Shown in pieces: positions 53,528 to 63,133 of a stretch of 64,000 nt of DNA. The stretch's first letter is position 1. Every line of letters begins with the position of its first letter. Below the pieces are notes generated by a model. That model ran no database searches and was not told the DNA's origin. It saw only the letters and a program-made list of their open reading frames with translations. The DNA comes from Holophagales bacterium (GTDB lineage: Bacteria; Acidobacteriota; Thermoanaerobaculia; UBA5066): assembly GCA_016719485.1 (NCBI GenBank), contig JADJZB010000029.1:1-64000 (forward strand). Direction: 5' to 3'. The translations under genes were made by a program, and so were the position numbers.

Positions 53528-53919
53528 GGCCGCTCCTCGAGGTCGAGAAGGTGCAGGTCGAGCGCCTTCACGGAGACCTGGATCTCCCTCACCGAGAGCG
53601 CCAGCGACACGATCATCAGGAAGAGACTCCCCGCGAAGAGCGCCTTCCCGAGAGCGACCTTGCCGAAAAAGAGGACGAACATGCAGAGGACGCAGACGAG
53701 CAGGCTCGAGACGCCCGCCGCCTGCATGTTCCGGATGAGGTGAATCCGGTACCTCAGGTTGTCGATCTGCTTCGGGATGAGCGGGTCGGGATGCTCGCGG
53801 TGGCGGGTGTGGAGGCTCCTCACGAGCGAGGCGAGCGCGAGGAAGCGGTTCGTGTAGGCGAGAAGGAGGAGCGATACCGCGGGAAAGAGGAGCGCGGGCG
53901 TGGTGAGGCTCAGCTCCAT
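53524..53919 (-). CDS. DUF2721 membrane protein
   Basis: 131 residues from the ATG at 53919 (MELSLTTPALLFPAVSLLLLAYTNRFLALASLVRSLH). Three helices; LVRSLHTRHREHPDPLIPKQIDNLRYRIHLIRNM between the first and second matches the DUF2721 pattern. The longer open frame to 54171 overlaps the TonB gene and is not used. The stop shares four bases with the CTG of the MFS gene. Function unknown. Confidence 0.85.
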   Translation of the reverse strand: MELSLTTPALLFPAVSLLLLAYTNRFLALASLVRSLHTRHREHPDPLIPKQIDNLRYRIHLIRNMQAAGVSSLLVCVLCMFVLFFGKVALGKALFAGSLFLMIVSLALSVREIQVSVKALDLHLLDLEERP

Positions 53920-54001
53920 GACCGTCTCACGATAGCCGAAGCGCAGGGGAACTTCCGGCGACGTACGGGGTCTCAACCCCAAACGACGGAGGAGGACGAC
54001 G

Positions 54002-54751
54002 ATGCTCCAGCTCGCAACGCCCCCCGAACGCCACCAGCCCGCGCTCCTGGCTTCGATCGGCATCCACGCCCTGGCGGCCTCCGCCTTCGGATTCGTTCCG
54101 CTGCTCGCTTTCCCGATCGCTCCCGGCTGGCAGGGAGAGGTGTGGGTCGTCACCCAGCCCGTCCTCGCCATCCCTCACGACGTGAAGCCCGTCGACCTGC
54201 GAGAGCCCGAGCCCGAGACGCCGCGGCGCGCCTCCGCGGGAGGCGGCGGCCTTTCGCGTCCCGCCGCCGCGACGCACGCGGCGCGCGCAGCGGCCACGGT
54301 CCAGCCGCACGACATCATGGAGGACCTCCCGCCCGCGCCGGCCTTCGAGCCAGCGGACGACGTCAGCGTCGTGGGGATCCCGGGCGGCATCGACGAGGGA
54401 CGGGGAACCAAGCCCGGAGAGGAATCTCCCGACGGTCCCGGGGTCGGGCCGATCGACGTCCGCGGCGGAGGGCACCGTCCCGACATCGTCCTGCCGGTTC
54501 CCCTCGACACGCCTTCGCCCCGCTATCCCGATCCCGCCCGCATCCTCCGCATGGAAGGAGCCGTCGTCCTCTCCGCGACGATCGACGCCAGCGGACGGGT
54601 CGTCGACGTGGCGATCGAGAAGGGGGTAGGCCCGTTCCTCGACCGGGCCGCCATCGAAACCGTCTCGCGCTGGCGCTACGTCCCCGCGCGCATCGGCGCA
54701 AGGCCGGTGGCGGTCATCCTCCGCGTGACGCTCACCTTCCGGCTCCTCTGA
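54002..54751 (+). CDS. TonB family energy transducer
   Basis: 249 residues. A membrane helix near 20-42 (GIHALAASAFGFVPLLAFPIA), a Pro/Ala/Gly-rich spacer of about 110 residues (PEPETPRRASAGGGG), and a TonB_C domain at 165-249 (PSPRYPDPARILRMEGAVVLSATIDASGRVVDVAIEKG then RAAIETVSRWRYVPARIGARPV). TonB proteins carry proton-motive energy to outer-membrane receptors; no ExbBD genes are adjacent here. A second TonB_C domain is fused to the peptidase at 57545. Confidence 0.87.
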   Translation: MLQLATPPERHQPALLASIGIHALAASAFGFVPLLAFPIAPGWQGEVWVVTQPVLAIPHDVKPVDLREPEPETPRRASAGGGGLSRPAAATHAARAAATVQPHDIMEDLPPAPAFEPADDVSVVGIPGGIDEGRGTKPGEESPDGPGVGPIDVRGGGHRPDIVLPVPLDTPSPRYPDPARILRMEGAVVLSATIDASGRVVDVAIEKGVGPFLDRAAIETVSRWRYVPARIGARPVAVILRVTLTFRLL

Positions 54752-54800
54752 CCACCCCGAGGCCGCGTGCCCGGGGCCCCGGAGACGAGGCCCGAGGCTC

Positions 54801-54859
54801 CGTGCCAGGCGTGCAATCGTGTATTGTTTTCAACAATACACGATTGCACGCCTGGCACG
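54801..54859. repeat. Perfect 28-bp inverted repeat with 3-base loop
   Basis: Left arm 54801-54828, loop TTC at 54829-54831, right arm 54832-54859, with no mismatch. It lies in the 114 bases between two converging genes (TonB and ABC-2 permease). The core is AT-richer (CAATCGTGTATTGTT) than everything around it and does not end in a T run. It could be a bidirectional transcription stop, or a REP/MITE-like palindrome. Seen once in this window. Confidence 0.9.
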
Positions 54860-54865
54860 ACGGAC

Positions 54866-56167
54866 CTATCCGTCGGTCCAGCGGAACCGGAGCCGCGCCA
54901 CGAAGAGGAACAGGGCGGTGTAGCCGAGGAGGACCGCAATGGCGGGGAGGGCGCCGTCCACCAGGCCGGCGCCGCGCCACGTCACCGCGTCGAGGCCGTC
55001 GATCGCCCAGCGCGTCGGAAGGACGAGGGTCACCGTGCGCAGCCACTCGGGGAAGACGAAGGCCGGGACCCAGCCTCCGCCGAGCATGACGAGGAGGAGG
55101 ACGGCGAGGATCGCGAGGCCGCGCGTGGCGCCGGGAGTCTTCCCGAGGGCCGCGAGGAGGAGGCCGAACGAGGAGGCCATCAGCGCTGCCGCCACGAGGA
55201 GAAGGAGGAAGCCGGGAACGCTGCCCTGTATCCGTATCCCGAGGACGACGATGCCGAACGCGAACGTCGCTCCCACCGAGATGAGGCCGACGAGCGCGCC
55301 GGCGAGGGCCTTGCCGACGAGGAGGGACGAGCGCGAGAGCGGCGCGGCGCGCAGCCGCTTCCAGATTCCACCCTGCCGCTCGAGGAGAAAAGCGATACCG
55401 AAGTCGAGCGCGACGAAGAGGAGAAACTGGATTCCCATCCCGGCGAAGGAGTGGGCGTAGCTGTTGTACGTCACCCCCTGGCGCGCCGTGACGGGCTCCT
55501 CCTTCAGCGTGAACGGGACCGCGCTGCCCGGACCGCGCGCCGACGCCCTGGCGCCATCGGTTCCGCCCTTCGTCGACTCCTTCCACCGCGTCACGTCCCT
55601 GAGGAGCTGCTTCAGGGTTTCGCGCTCGGGCGTCTCCGGCGCGGGATCGGCCTCCAGGTTTCGCAGGCTTTCTTCGAGGACCGTGGTTCCAGAGCTCCCA
55701 CCGAACGCCTCGCGGGACGCCTCGCGAAAGACCTTCTCGGAGAGGAGCCCCCTCACGAGGCCGGCCTCCGTCGCCCGCGACGGGTCGACGAGGAGGGTGA
55801 TCTCTGGCGCCTTCGAGGTACCGAAGAAGGCGCGCACGGAGCCGTCGCCGAAGCCCTTCGGCAGGAGAACCGCCGCTGCGGCCTTTCCCTTCCTCACGGC
55901 CTCTCGCGCGGCGGATTCGGTCGCCGGCGCTACGGCGAGGAGCGGATCGGCCGCGAGCCCCGCCCCCACGGCGCGCGACACGGCACTGCCGTCGGCGTCG
56001 GCAACGAGGACCGGGATCTTCGCCGTGTCCTGCTTCCCCGCTCCCGAGAAGAGGAAGCCGAAGAACGTCGCCAGGAGGATCGGGGTGACGATGCCGACGA
56101 TCACGGAGCGCCGGTCGGAGAGGAAGAGCTTCACCTCGTGGACGACGATCGCCTGGGCCTGTTTCAT
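54866..56167 (-). CDS. ABC-2 type transporter permease
   Basis: 433 residues: one N-terminal helix (VIVGIVTPILLATFFGFLFSG), a large outside domain to about residue 225, then five or six helices to the end (FAGMGIQFLLFVALDFGIAFLLERQGGIWKRLRAAPLSRSSLLVGKAL). The RLRAAPLSRSSLLVGK stretch is the ABC-2 hallmark contacting the ATPase. Typical role: export of a drug, lipid or sodium (NatB-like). Its start overlaps the end of the ATPase gene by four bases. Confidence 0.9.
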   Translation of the reverse strand: MKQAQAIVVHEVKLFLSDRRSVIVGIVTPILLATFFGFLFSGAGKQDTAKIPVLVADADGSAVSRAVGAGLAADPLLAVAPATESAAREAVRKGKAAAAVLLPKGFGDGSVRAFFGTSKAPEITLLVDPSRATEAGLVRGLLSEKVFREASREAFGGSSGTTVLEESLRNLEADPAPETPERETLKQLLRDVTRWKESTKGGTDGARASARGPGSAVPFTLKEEPVTARQGVTYNSYAHSFAGMGIQFLLFVALDFGIAFLLERQGGIWKRLRAAPLSRSSLLVGKALAGALVGLISVGATFAFGIVVLGIRIQGSVPGFLLLLVAAALMASSFGLLLAALGKTPGATRGLAILAVLLLVMLGGGWVPAFVFPEWLRTVTLVLPTRWAIDGLDAVTWRGAGLVDGALPAIAVLLGYTALFLFVARLRFRWTDG

Positions 56168-57000
56168 CGCTCGTCCCTCAGCGCGTGCCCGGTCAGGTGG
56201 AGGAAGACCTCCTCGAGGCGCGGTTTCCCTCCGTCCAGCCCCGGGACGGCGATGCCCTTCGCCGCCAGGAGGGTGATCGCCGCGCGCGCCTCGGCGTCCA
56301 GCTCGGGCGCTCCGGCTCGGGGAAGGAGGGCCCCCAGCTCATCCGCCGTCCCGTCGGCCACGACCCGGCCGTGGTCGACGATGACGATCCGGTCACAGAG
56401 CCGCTCGGCCTCTTCCATGTAGTGCGTCGTGTAGAGGATCGCCTTCCCCGCGTCGCGCAGCGCCTCGAGGCTCTCGAAGATGGCGTTTCGGCTCTGCGGG
56501 TCGACGCCCGTCGTCGGCTCGTCGAGCAGAAGCACGTCCGGGTCGTGGAGGAGCCCGGCCGCGAGGTTCAGGCGGCGCTTCATCCCGCCGCTGTAGGTCT
56601 TCACGCGGTCGCGCCGCCGATCCCAGAGGCCGGTCAGGCGCAGGACGTCGTCGATGCGGGACGCGAGGCGTGCCCCGTCGGGGAGCTGGAGCGCCCCGAA
56701 GAACCGGAGGTTGTCGTCCGCCGAGAGCTCCTCGTAGAGCGCCAGCTCCTGCGGCACGAGGCCGAGGCGTCCTTTCGCCGGATCGGTGTCGCCCGTCAGG
56801 ACGGCCCCGGCGATCCTCACTTCTCCCGCCTCGGGAGGCAGGAGGCCGCAGATGATCGAGACCGTCGTCGTCTTCCCGGCCCCGTTCGGGCCCAGGAGGC
56901 CGACGATCGTCCCCTCCTCGACCCGGAACGAAACGCCGTCGACGGCGGGAACGCCGCCGTAGGACTTGCGCAGCCCGGACACTTCGAGAGCCGGGGTCAC
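56164..57000 (-). CDS. ABC-2 transporter ATP-binding protein
   Basis: 278 residues from the GTG at 57000 (MTPALEVSGLRKSYGG); an in-frame start at 57072 adds a poor 24-residue lead. Walker A GPNGAGKTTTVSI near 40, Q-loop LVPQELALYEELSADDNL, signature YSGGMKRRLNLAAGL, Walker B VLLLDEPTTGVDPQSR and H-loop TTHYMEEAE. This is the drug/NatA-type ATPase. It overlaps the permease gene by four bases; one transporter. Confidence 0.92.
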   Translation of the reverse strand: MTPALEVSGLRKSYGGVPAVDGVSFRVEEGTIVGLLGPNGAGKTTTVSIICGLLPPEAGEVRIAGAVLTGDTDPAKGRLGLVPQELALYEELSADDNLRFFGALQLPDGARLASRIDDVLRLTGLWDRRRDRVKTYSGGMKRRLNLAAGLLHDPDVLLLDEPTTGVDPQSRNAIFESLEALRDAGKAILYTTHYMEEAERLCDRIVIVDHGRVVADGTADELGALLPRAGAPELDAEARAAITLLAAKGIAVPGLDGGKPRLEEVFLHLTGHALRDER

Positions 57001-57141
57001 GAAGAGGCCCGCGTACGGAGGTGCATGGCCTCTGGATACGAGGTCGCGGTCGCGATGTTTCGATCCGGTCACGACCCGGGCCCGACCGGGAGCGGCGCCC
57101 GGAGATTCCCTGCACCGAATCCCCGCGTCCGGGCCGCACCC

Positions 57142-57177
57142 TTGACATCCGAAGAACGTAGTACTAAGTTTATAGTA
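57142..57177 (+). promoter_or_regulatory. Promoter and operator of the BlaI regulator gene
   Basis: TTGACA at 57142-57147, then a 17-base spacer to a weak -10 (TAAGTT, 57165-57170). TACTA (57162-57166) and TAGTA (57173-57177) are inverted around six bases, a BlaI/MecI-like operator covering the -10 and reaching the first base of the ATG. That would let BlaI repress its own gene. With this -10, transcription would start at or next to the ATG, giving a leaderless message. Confidence 0.55.
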
Positions 57178-57548
57178 TGAAGAAGCCGGGGCCCCTCACC
57201 GAGGTCGAGCTGGAGATCATGCACGTCGTCTGGGAGCTCGGCGACGCGACGGTCAAACAGGTCCACGACGTCCTGTCGGCCCGCCGCCCCGTCGCCTACA
57301 CGACGGTCATGACGATGCTCGGCCTCCTCGCGAAGAAAGGCCACCTCAAGCGGGAGGAGTCGGGGAAGGCCTTCGTCTACCGGCCGGCCCACCCGAAGGG
57401 ACGCGTCGTCTCGAAGATGCTCGACGACTTCGTCGCCCGCGTCTTCCACGGCTCTGCGCGGCCGCTCGTCCTTGCCCTCCTGAAGGACAGGAGGATCTCG
57501 AAGCGCGACCTCGAAGAGATCTCGAAGCTCGCGGAGGCGGACGAATGA
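57177..57548 (+). CDS. BlaI/MecI/CopY family transcriptional repressor
   Basis: 123 residues. Winged-helix N-terminal domain (LTEVELEIMHVVWELGDATVKQVHDVLSARRPVAYTTVMTMLGLLAKKGHLKREESGKAFVY), C-terminal dimer/cleavage region FVARVFHGSARPLVLALL. Binds TACTA-like palindromes as a dimer and is released after cleavage triggered by its M56 partner. The ATG lies at or one base after the predicted transcription start. The peptidase gene overlaps its stop by four bases. Confidence 0.9.
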   Translation: MKKPGPLTEVELEIMHVVWELGDATVKQVHDVLSARRPVAYTTVMTMLGLLAKKGHLKREESGKAFVYRPAHPKGRVVSKMLDDFVARVFHGSARPLVLALLKDRRISKRDLEEISKLAEADE

Positions 57549-58840
57549 CACCCCTCCTCGCCGACCTCGCCTCCTGGTGGCTGCAGGCCGGGCTCCTGCT
57601 CGGGGCGGGCCTCGTGCTGCCATTCGCCGTCCGGCTGCGCGACCCCGGTGTCCGGCTCCGGCTCGGCCAGCTCCTCCTCGCGACGGCGATCCTCCTGCCC
57701 CTTCTCCAGCCGGTCCCCGCTTCGGAGACGGACGGGGCCACCGGGCCCGGGCAGGCCTTCTCGCTCGCCATCCTCGTCACGGGCGAGCCGACGGCCACCG
57801 CGATCTCCGTCGAGACGGCGGTCCTCGCCCTTCTCGTCGCGGGCGCCGCGCTGCGCCTCGCGTGGCTCGGCATCGGGCTTCGCAGGCTCGGGGCCCTTCG
57901 CCGCCGCTCCCGTCCGATCGCCTCCCTCCCGCGGCCCGTCGCCTCTGCGATGGCGCGGATCGGTACGACGGCGGAGATTCTCGTCTCGCCGGACATCGCA
58001 TCTCCCGTGGCTCTCGGCTGGCGGCGTCCCGCAATCCTCCTTCCGGAGAGCTTCGCCCTGCTCGAAGAGGCCGAGCAGGAAGCCGTGGCGTGTCACGAGC
58101 TCCTCCACGTGAAGCGGCGGGACTCGTGGGCTCTCCTCCTCGAAGAGGGCGCCCGGGCGCTCCTCTGGGCGCAACCCGCCGCCTGGGCGGTCCTCTCCGG
58201 CATCGCGCTCTCGCGCGAGCAGGCCGTCGATCACGCTGCGGTCGCATCGACGGGGAATCGGCGGGCCTACCTGCGGGCCCTCGCTGTCCTGGCCCGCCTG
58301 AGCCAGGAGTCCCCCGCGGCCGCGCTCCCCTTCCACACGCGGAGCCACCTCGTCCGAAGGGTGGCCCACCTGGCAAAGGAGGTCCCGATGTCACGAACTC
58401 GTATTTCGTTCGCGACGGCCGTCTCCGCGGTATCTCTCCTCCTCGTCGGTGCAGCGGGAGCTACGGCCTTCCCGTTCGGCGGCGATTCCCAGCCTCCGGA
58501 CGCCAAGGCGACCCCGGCCAAGGGAATCAGCGTCGCGGCCGACGACGGCGAGGTCCTGAAAGTCGGAGGAGACGTGAAGGAGCCGGTCGAGCTCACCCGC
58601 GTCCAGCCGACCTACCCCGAGGAAGCGCGGAAGAACAAGGTCCAGGGCAAGGTCATCCTCATGGCCGTCATCAGCGAGAAGGGAAGCGTCACGAAGGTCG
58701 AGGCGGTCGAGTCCCCCGACCCGATGCTGACCGACGCGGCCATCGAGGCCGTGAAGACGTGGACCTACAAGCCGGCGACGAAGCACGGGAAGCCGGTGAA
58801 GGTCCTGCTCACCATCACCGTCGCCTTCAAGCTCGCGTAG
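57545..58840 (+). CDS. M56 (BlaR1-like) membrane metallopeptidase fused to TonB C-terminal domain
   Basis: 431 residues. Helices near 5-30, 38-58 and 90-112, then the zinc site CHELLHVKRRD (HExxH form HELLH) near 180-186, with the glutamate further on in SREQAVDHAAV. A hydrophobic helix follows near 290 (VSAVSLLLVGAAGATAFPF). The last 85 residues are a TonB_C domain: VQPTYPEEARKNKVQGKVILMAVISEKGSVTKVEAV then AVKTWTYKPATKHGKPVKV. Standard BlaR1 has a penicillin-binding sensor there instead. So the sensor is replaced by a domain normally binding outer-membrane receptors or peptidoglycan. It overlaps blaI by four bases. Confidence 0.88.
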   Translation: MTPLLADLASWWLQAGLLLGAGLVLPFAVRLRDPGVRLRLGQLLLATAILLPLLQPVPASETDGATGPGQAFSLAILVTGEPTATAISVETAVLALLVAGAALRLAWLGIGLRRLGALRRRSRPIASLPRPVASAMARIGTTAEILVSPDIASPVALGWRRPAILLPESFALLEEAEQEAVACHELLHVKRRDSWALLLEEGARALLWAQPAAWAVLSGIALSREQAVDHAAVASTGNRRAYLRALAVLARLSQESPAAALPFHTRSHLVRRVAHLAKEVPMSRTRISFATAVSAVSLLLVGAAGATAFPFGGDSQPPDAKATPAKGISVAADDGEVLKVGGDVKEPVELTRVQPTYPEEARKNKVQGKVILMAVISEKGSVTKVEAVESPDPMLTDAAIEAVKTWTYKPATKHGKPVKVLLTITVAFKLA

Positions 58841-58865
58841 CCGGGACAGTCCGAACCGGTCCTCG

Positions 58866-58896
58866 CGCCCCGGCGCCCTGAGGCGCCGGGGCGTTT
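58866..58896 (+). terminator. Intrinsic terminator after the M56 peptidase gene
   Basis: A perfect 12-bp stem CGCCCCGGCGCC / GGCGCCGGGGCG with CTGA loop (58878-58881), followed by TTT. It ends the BlaI/M56 operon and insulates the SUF promoter 60 bases on. Confidence 0.8.
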
Positions 58897-58955
58897 CACC
58901 CTTCGCGGCCCCGTTCGGCCCGGTTTCCGCCCCCTGCTCCCTGCCTTCCGCTCCC

Positions 58956-58984
58956 TTGACACCCCCACGATCCGGAAATACAGT
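58956..58984 (+). promoter_or_regulatory. Sigma70-type promoter of the SUF operon
   Basis: TTGACA (58956-58961), 17-base spacer, TACAGT (58979-58984): near-consensus and the best promoter in the window. Transcription should start around 58991. A 10-bp palindrome ACAGTACTGT (58980-58989) overlaps the -10. Confidence 0.8.
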
Positions 58985-58993
58985 ACTGTCGTA

Positions 58994-59024
58994 GTCCTAA
59001 TTGAATCGCCGTCTCGATTAGGAC
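58994..59024 (+). promoter_or_regulatory. Palindromic operator in the SUF leader
   Basis: GTCCTAATTGA (58994-59004) and TCGATTAGGAC (59014-59024) form an inverted repeat of 11 bases with one mismatch, nine bases apart. It sits just after the expected transcription start and 24 bases before the Rrf2 ATG, so it is the likely binding site for that iron-sulfur regulator, which would repress when its cluster is loaded. Confidence 0.65.
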
Positions 59025-59047
59025 GGGGGCGGGAAGACGAAACAGCC

Positions 59048-59518
59048 ATGATCCGGATGAACAAGCTCACCGACTACGGGGTCGTTCTCCTCACGACCTT
59101 CGCCCGCGAGCCAGCGCAGGGAATCAGCGCACGAGAGCTCTCGGCGCGGACGGGAATCCCCCAGCCGACGGTCGTCAAGCTCCTGAAGACCCTTCTGAAG
59201 GCGGGCCTTCTCGTCTCCCAGCGCGGCACCAAGGGGGGCTACGCACTCGCGAAGCTCCCCGAAGAGGTCCCCGTGTCGGCCGTCATCGAGGCGCTCGAGG
59301 GGCCGCTCGCCATCACCGAGTGCAGCATGCCGGGGGCGTGCGAGCACGAGGGCCGCTGCGTGGCCAGGCCGAACTGGGCCGCGGTGAACGACGTCATCCA
59401 GCAGGCGCTCTCGAAGCTGACGCTGGCCGAGATGACGCGACCCGTTCCGCCCAAGGCGCCCTGCCCCACTCCGCTTCTCCCTTCGATCGACCCGCTGCCC
59501 AGGAGCACCGCACCATGA
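59048..59518 (+). CDS. Rrf2 family iron-sulfur-responsive regulator of the SUF operon
   Basis: 156 residues. Winged helix with the Rrf2 pattern (MNKLTDYGVVLLTTFAREPAQGISARELSARTGIPQPTVVKLLKTLLKAGLLVSQRGTKGGYALAK) and three cysteines spaced C-x6-C-x5-C (ECSMPGACEHEGRC near 94-107) that can hold a [2Fe-2S] or [4Fe-4S] cluster. Members of this type regulate their own suf genes. Its stop overlaps the sufB ATG as ATGA, so it is made together with the operon. Confidence 0.9.
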   Translation: MIRMNKLTDYGVVLLTTFAREPAQGISARELSARTGIPQPTVVKLLKTLLKAGLLVSQRGTKGGYALAKLPEEVPVSAVIEALEGPLAITECSMPGACEHEGRCVARPNWAAVNDVIQQALSKLTLAEMTRPVPPKAPCPTPLLPSIDPLPRSTAP

Positions 59519-60960
59519 GCTCGAACGAAGTCCTCTCCGAGCTGACGAACCAGGAGTACAGGCACGGGTTCGTCACCGACGTCGAGTCCGAGGTCTTCCG
59601 GCCCGGCCTCGACGAGGAGATCGTCGCCGCCATCTCCGCCAAGAAGAAGGAGCCGCAGTGGCTCCTCGACTGGCGCCTGAAGGCCTACCGGCACTGGCTC
59701 GGGATGACCGAGCCGAAGTGGGCGAAGGTCTCCTACCCGCCCATCGACTACCAGGCGATCCGCTACTTCGCCGCGCCGAAGTCGACGAAAGACGGCCCGC
59801 AGAGCCTCGCGGACGTCGACCCCGAGCTCCTCCGGACGTACGAAAAGCTCGGCGTCCCGCTCGAGGAGCGGGCGATCCTGGCGGGCGTCGCCGTCGACGC
59901 CGTCTTCGACAGCGTGTCGGTCGCGACGACGTTCCGCGAGAGCCTCGCGAAGGTCGGGGTCATCTTCTGCTCCTTCTCCGAGGCGGTGCACGAGCACCCC
60001 GACCTCGTGAAGAAGTACCTCGGGAGCGTCGTTCCCTACACCGACAACTTCTTCGCGACGCTCAACTCGGCGGTCTTCTCCGACGGCTCCTTCTGCTTCG
60101 TGCCGAAGGGCGTCCGATGCCCGATGGAGCTCTCCACCTACTTCCGGATCAACCAGCCCGACACGGGGCAGTTCGAGCGGACGCTCATCGTCGCCGAGGA
60201 AGGGGCCTCGGTCTCCTACCTCGAGGGGTGCACCGCCCCGAAGCGCGACACGAACCAGCTCCACGCCGCCGTCGTCGAGCTCGTCGCCCTCGACGACGCG
60301 AAGATCAAGTACTCCACCGTCCAGAACTGGTACCCGGGCGACAAGGACGGCAAGGGGGGCATCTACAACTTCGTGACCAAGCGCGGCAAGTGCGCCGGCA
60401 AGAGGTCGAAGATCTCCTGGACGCAGGTGGAGACCGGCTCGTCCATCACCTGGAAGTACCCGAGCTGCATCCTCCTCGGAGACGACTCCGTCGGCGAGTT
60501 CTACTCGGTCGCCCTCGCGAACAACTACCAGCAGGCCGACACCGGCACGAAGATGATCCACATCGGGAAGAACACCCGGTCGACGATCGTCTCGAAGGGG
60601 ATCTCCGCCGGCCACGGCCAGAACACCTACCGCGGTGGCGTGTCGATCGCGAAGTCCGCGATCGGCGCCCGCAACTACTCCCAGTGCGACTCGCTCCTCC
60701 TCGGAGACAAGTGCGGGGCGCACACCTTCCCCTACCTCGACGTGAAGACCTCGACCGCGCAGATCGAGCACGAGGCGTCGACGTCGAAGATCGGGGAGGA
60801 CCAGCTCTTCTACTGCCGCCAGCGGGGCCTGACGAGCGAGGACGCCGTGTCGCTCATCGTCAACGGCTTTGCCCGGAGAGTCATCAGGGAGCTCCCGATG
60901 GAGTTCGCCGTAGAGGCGACGAAGCTCCTCGGCGTGAGCCTCGAAGGAAGCGTGGGTTGA
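59515..60960 (+). CDS. sufB: Fe-S cluster assembly scaffold SufB
   Basis: 481 residues, normal length. Landmarks: LDWRLKAYRHWLGM near residue 55, FSEAVHEHPDLVKKYLGSVVP, FCFVPKGVRCPMELSTYFRIN, YLEGCTAPKRDTNQLHAAVVELVALDDAKIKYSTVQNWYPGD, and KCGAHTFPYLDVKTSTAQIEHEASTSKIGEDQLFYCRQRGL, which holds the conserved cysteine and histidines of the SufB-SufD interface. It forms SufBC2D with the next genes and builds clusters from SufS sulfur. Start chosen at the ATG overlapping the regulator stop. Confidence 0.96.
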   Translation: MSSNEVLSELTNQEYRHGFVTDVESEVFRPGLDEEIVAAISAKKKEPQWLLDWRLKAYRHWLGMTEPKWAKVSYPPIDYQAIRYFAAPKSTKDGPQSLADVDPELLRTYEKLGVPLEERAILAGVAVDAVFDSVSVATTFRESLAKVGVIFCSFSEAVHEHPDLVKKYLGSVVPYTDNFFATLNSAVFSDGSFCFVPKGVRCPMELSTYFRINQPDTGQFERTLIVAEEGASVSYLEGCTAPKRDTNQLHAAVVELVALDDAKIKYSTVQNWYPGDKDGKGGIYNFVTKRGKCAGKRSKISWTQVETGSSITWKYPSCILLGDDSVGEFYSVALANNYQQADTGTKMIHIGKNTRSTIVSKGISAGHGQNTYRGGVSIAKSAIGARNYSQCDSLLLGDKCGAHTFPYLDVKTSTAQIEHEASTSKIGEDQLFYCRQRGLTSEDAVSLIVNGFARRVIRELPMEFAVEATKLLGVSLEGSVG

Positions 60961-60962
60961 AC

Positions 60963-61747
<785 letters not shown>

Positions 61748-61751
<4 letters not shown>

Positions 61752-63133
61752 GCGCCTCGGCCCCCGCGGCCGCCCCGGCAACGGCCCTCTCGGAAGGGAC
61801 CGCCAGCGCCCTGGAGCGCGCCCGCGCCTTCGGCGCGCGTGAGGCGGCGACGAGCCCGCTGTTCGTCCAGAACCTGAGGCGCGCCGGCGCGGAGGCTTTC
61901 GCGAAGCTCGGTCTCCCCCGCCCTTCCGACGAGGAGTGGCGCTACACCAGCGTCGCAGCGCTCGCCCGCCAGCTCCCGGCGATGGCCGACACGGGCCCAG
62001 CGCCCGCCGGCAAGACTTCCAGCGCCCGTTCCGCCCTCGCGTCCCTCGGACCGATCGGCGTCGCCGGGCGATCGCAGCCCCAGCTCGTCTTCGTGAACGG
62101 CCGCCTCGACGCGGAGCTCTCGCGCTTCGACGGCCTCCCGGCGGGCGTTCGCTTCGACGCCCTCTCGCGCCTCTTCGCCGCCCCGCCCGACCTCCTGGAG
62201 AAGCGCCTCGGCCTTCTTCGCGGACACCTGACGCACCCCTTCGTCGCGATGAACGCGGCGTTCCTCCTCGACGGCGCCTTCGTGCACGTCCCCGACGGCG
62301 TCGTCCTCGCCGAGCCTCTCCTCGTCGTCCACGTCGCCGACGGGAGCGCGGGTCCGGTGGCGTCGCACCCCCGCGTCGTCCTCTCGCTCGGGGAGAACGC
62401 GCAGGCGCGGGTCGTGGAGGCGTACTGCGGAATCGGCAGCGGGTTCGTGAACCCCGTGACCGAGATCGTCCTCGGGGCGCACGCCCACCTCGACCACACG
62501 ACGCTCCAGGAGGAGTCCCTCGAGACGGACCACGTCGGGACGACCGAGGCCCACCTCGGCCCGGGCGCGCAGCTCTTCAGCCATGTCCTGTCGGTCGGCG
62601 GCCGGCTCGTGAGGAACGAACTCACCGTCCGGCTCCACGGCGACGGCGCCGGCGCGACGCTCGACGGGCTCTTCCTGGCGCGCGGCGAGCAGCACGTCGA
62701 CAACCACACGCTCGTCGACCACGCCCGGCCGCACTGCGGGAGCCAGCAGTACTACAAGGGGATCCTCGACGGGAGCGCGCGGGGCGCTTTCGACGGAAAG
62801 GTGATCGTCCGCCCCGCGGGCGCCTTCACCGACGCCCACCAGAAGAACCGCAACCTCCTCCTCTCCGACACGGCCCGCATCGACGCCAAGCCGCAGCTGG
62901 AGATCTACAACAACGACGTCAAGTGCACGCACGGCTCGGCGACGGGACGGCTCGACGCCGACGCCGTCTTCTACCTCCGCTCGCGCGCCCTCTCCGAGAG
63001 CCAGGCCCGGAGCGTCCTGACGCTCGCGTTCGCCAGCGAGATCGTCGACCGCGTCCCGGTCGAACCCGTGAAAGCGCACCTCACCCACCGCGTCCTCGGC
63101 TGGCTCGCCGGGAGCGTTCCGGAGCCCCGATGA
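61748..63133 (+). CDS. sufD: Fe-S cluster assembly protein SufD
   Basis: 461 residues with TTG start in a TTGA overlap. N-terminal helical region with PRPSDEEWRYTSVAALARQ, then the beta-helix core shared with SufB (VDNHTLVDHARPHCGSQQYYKGILDGSARGAFDGKVIVRPAG, with the histidine near 323) and NDVKCTHGSATGRLDADAVFYLRSRAL with Cys and His. Forms the scaffold complex with SufB and SufC. Confidence 0.94.
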
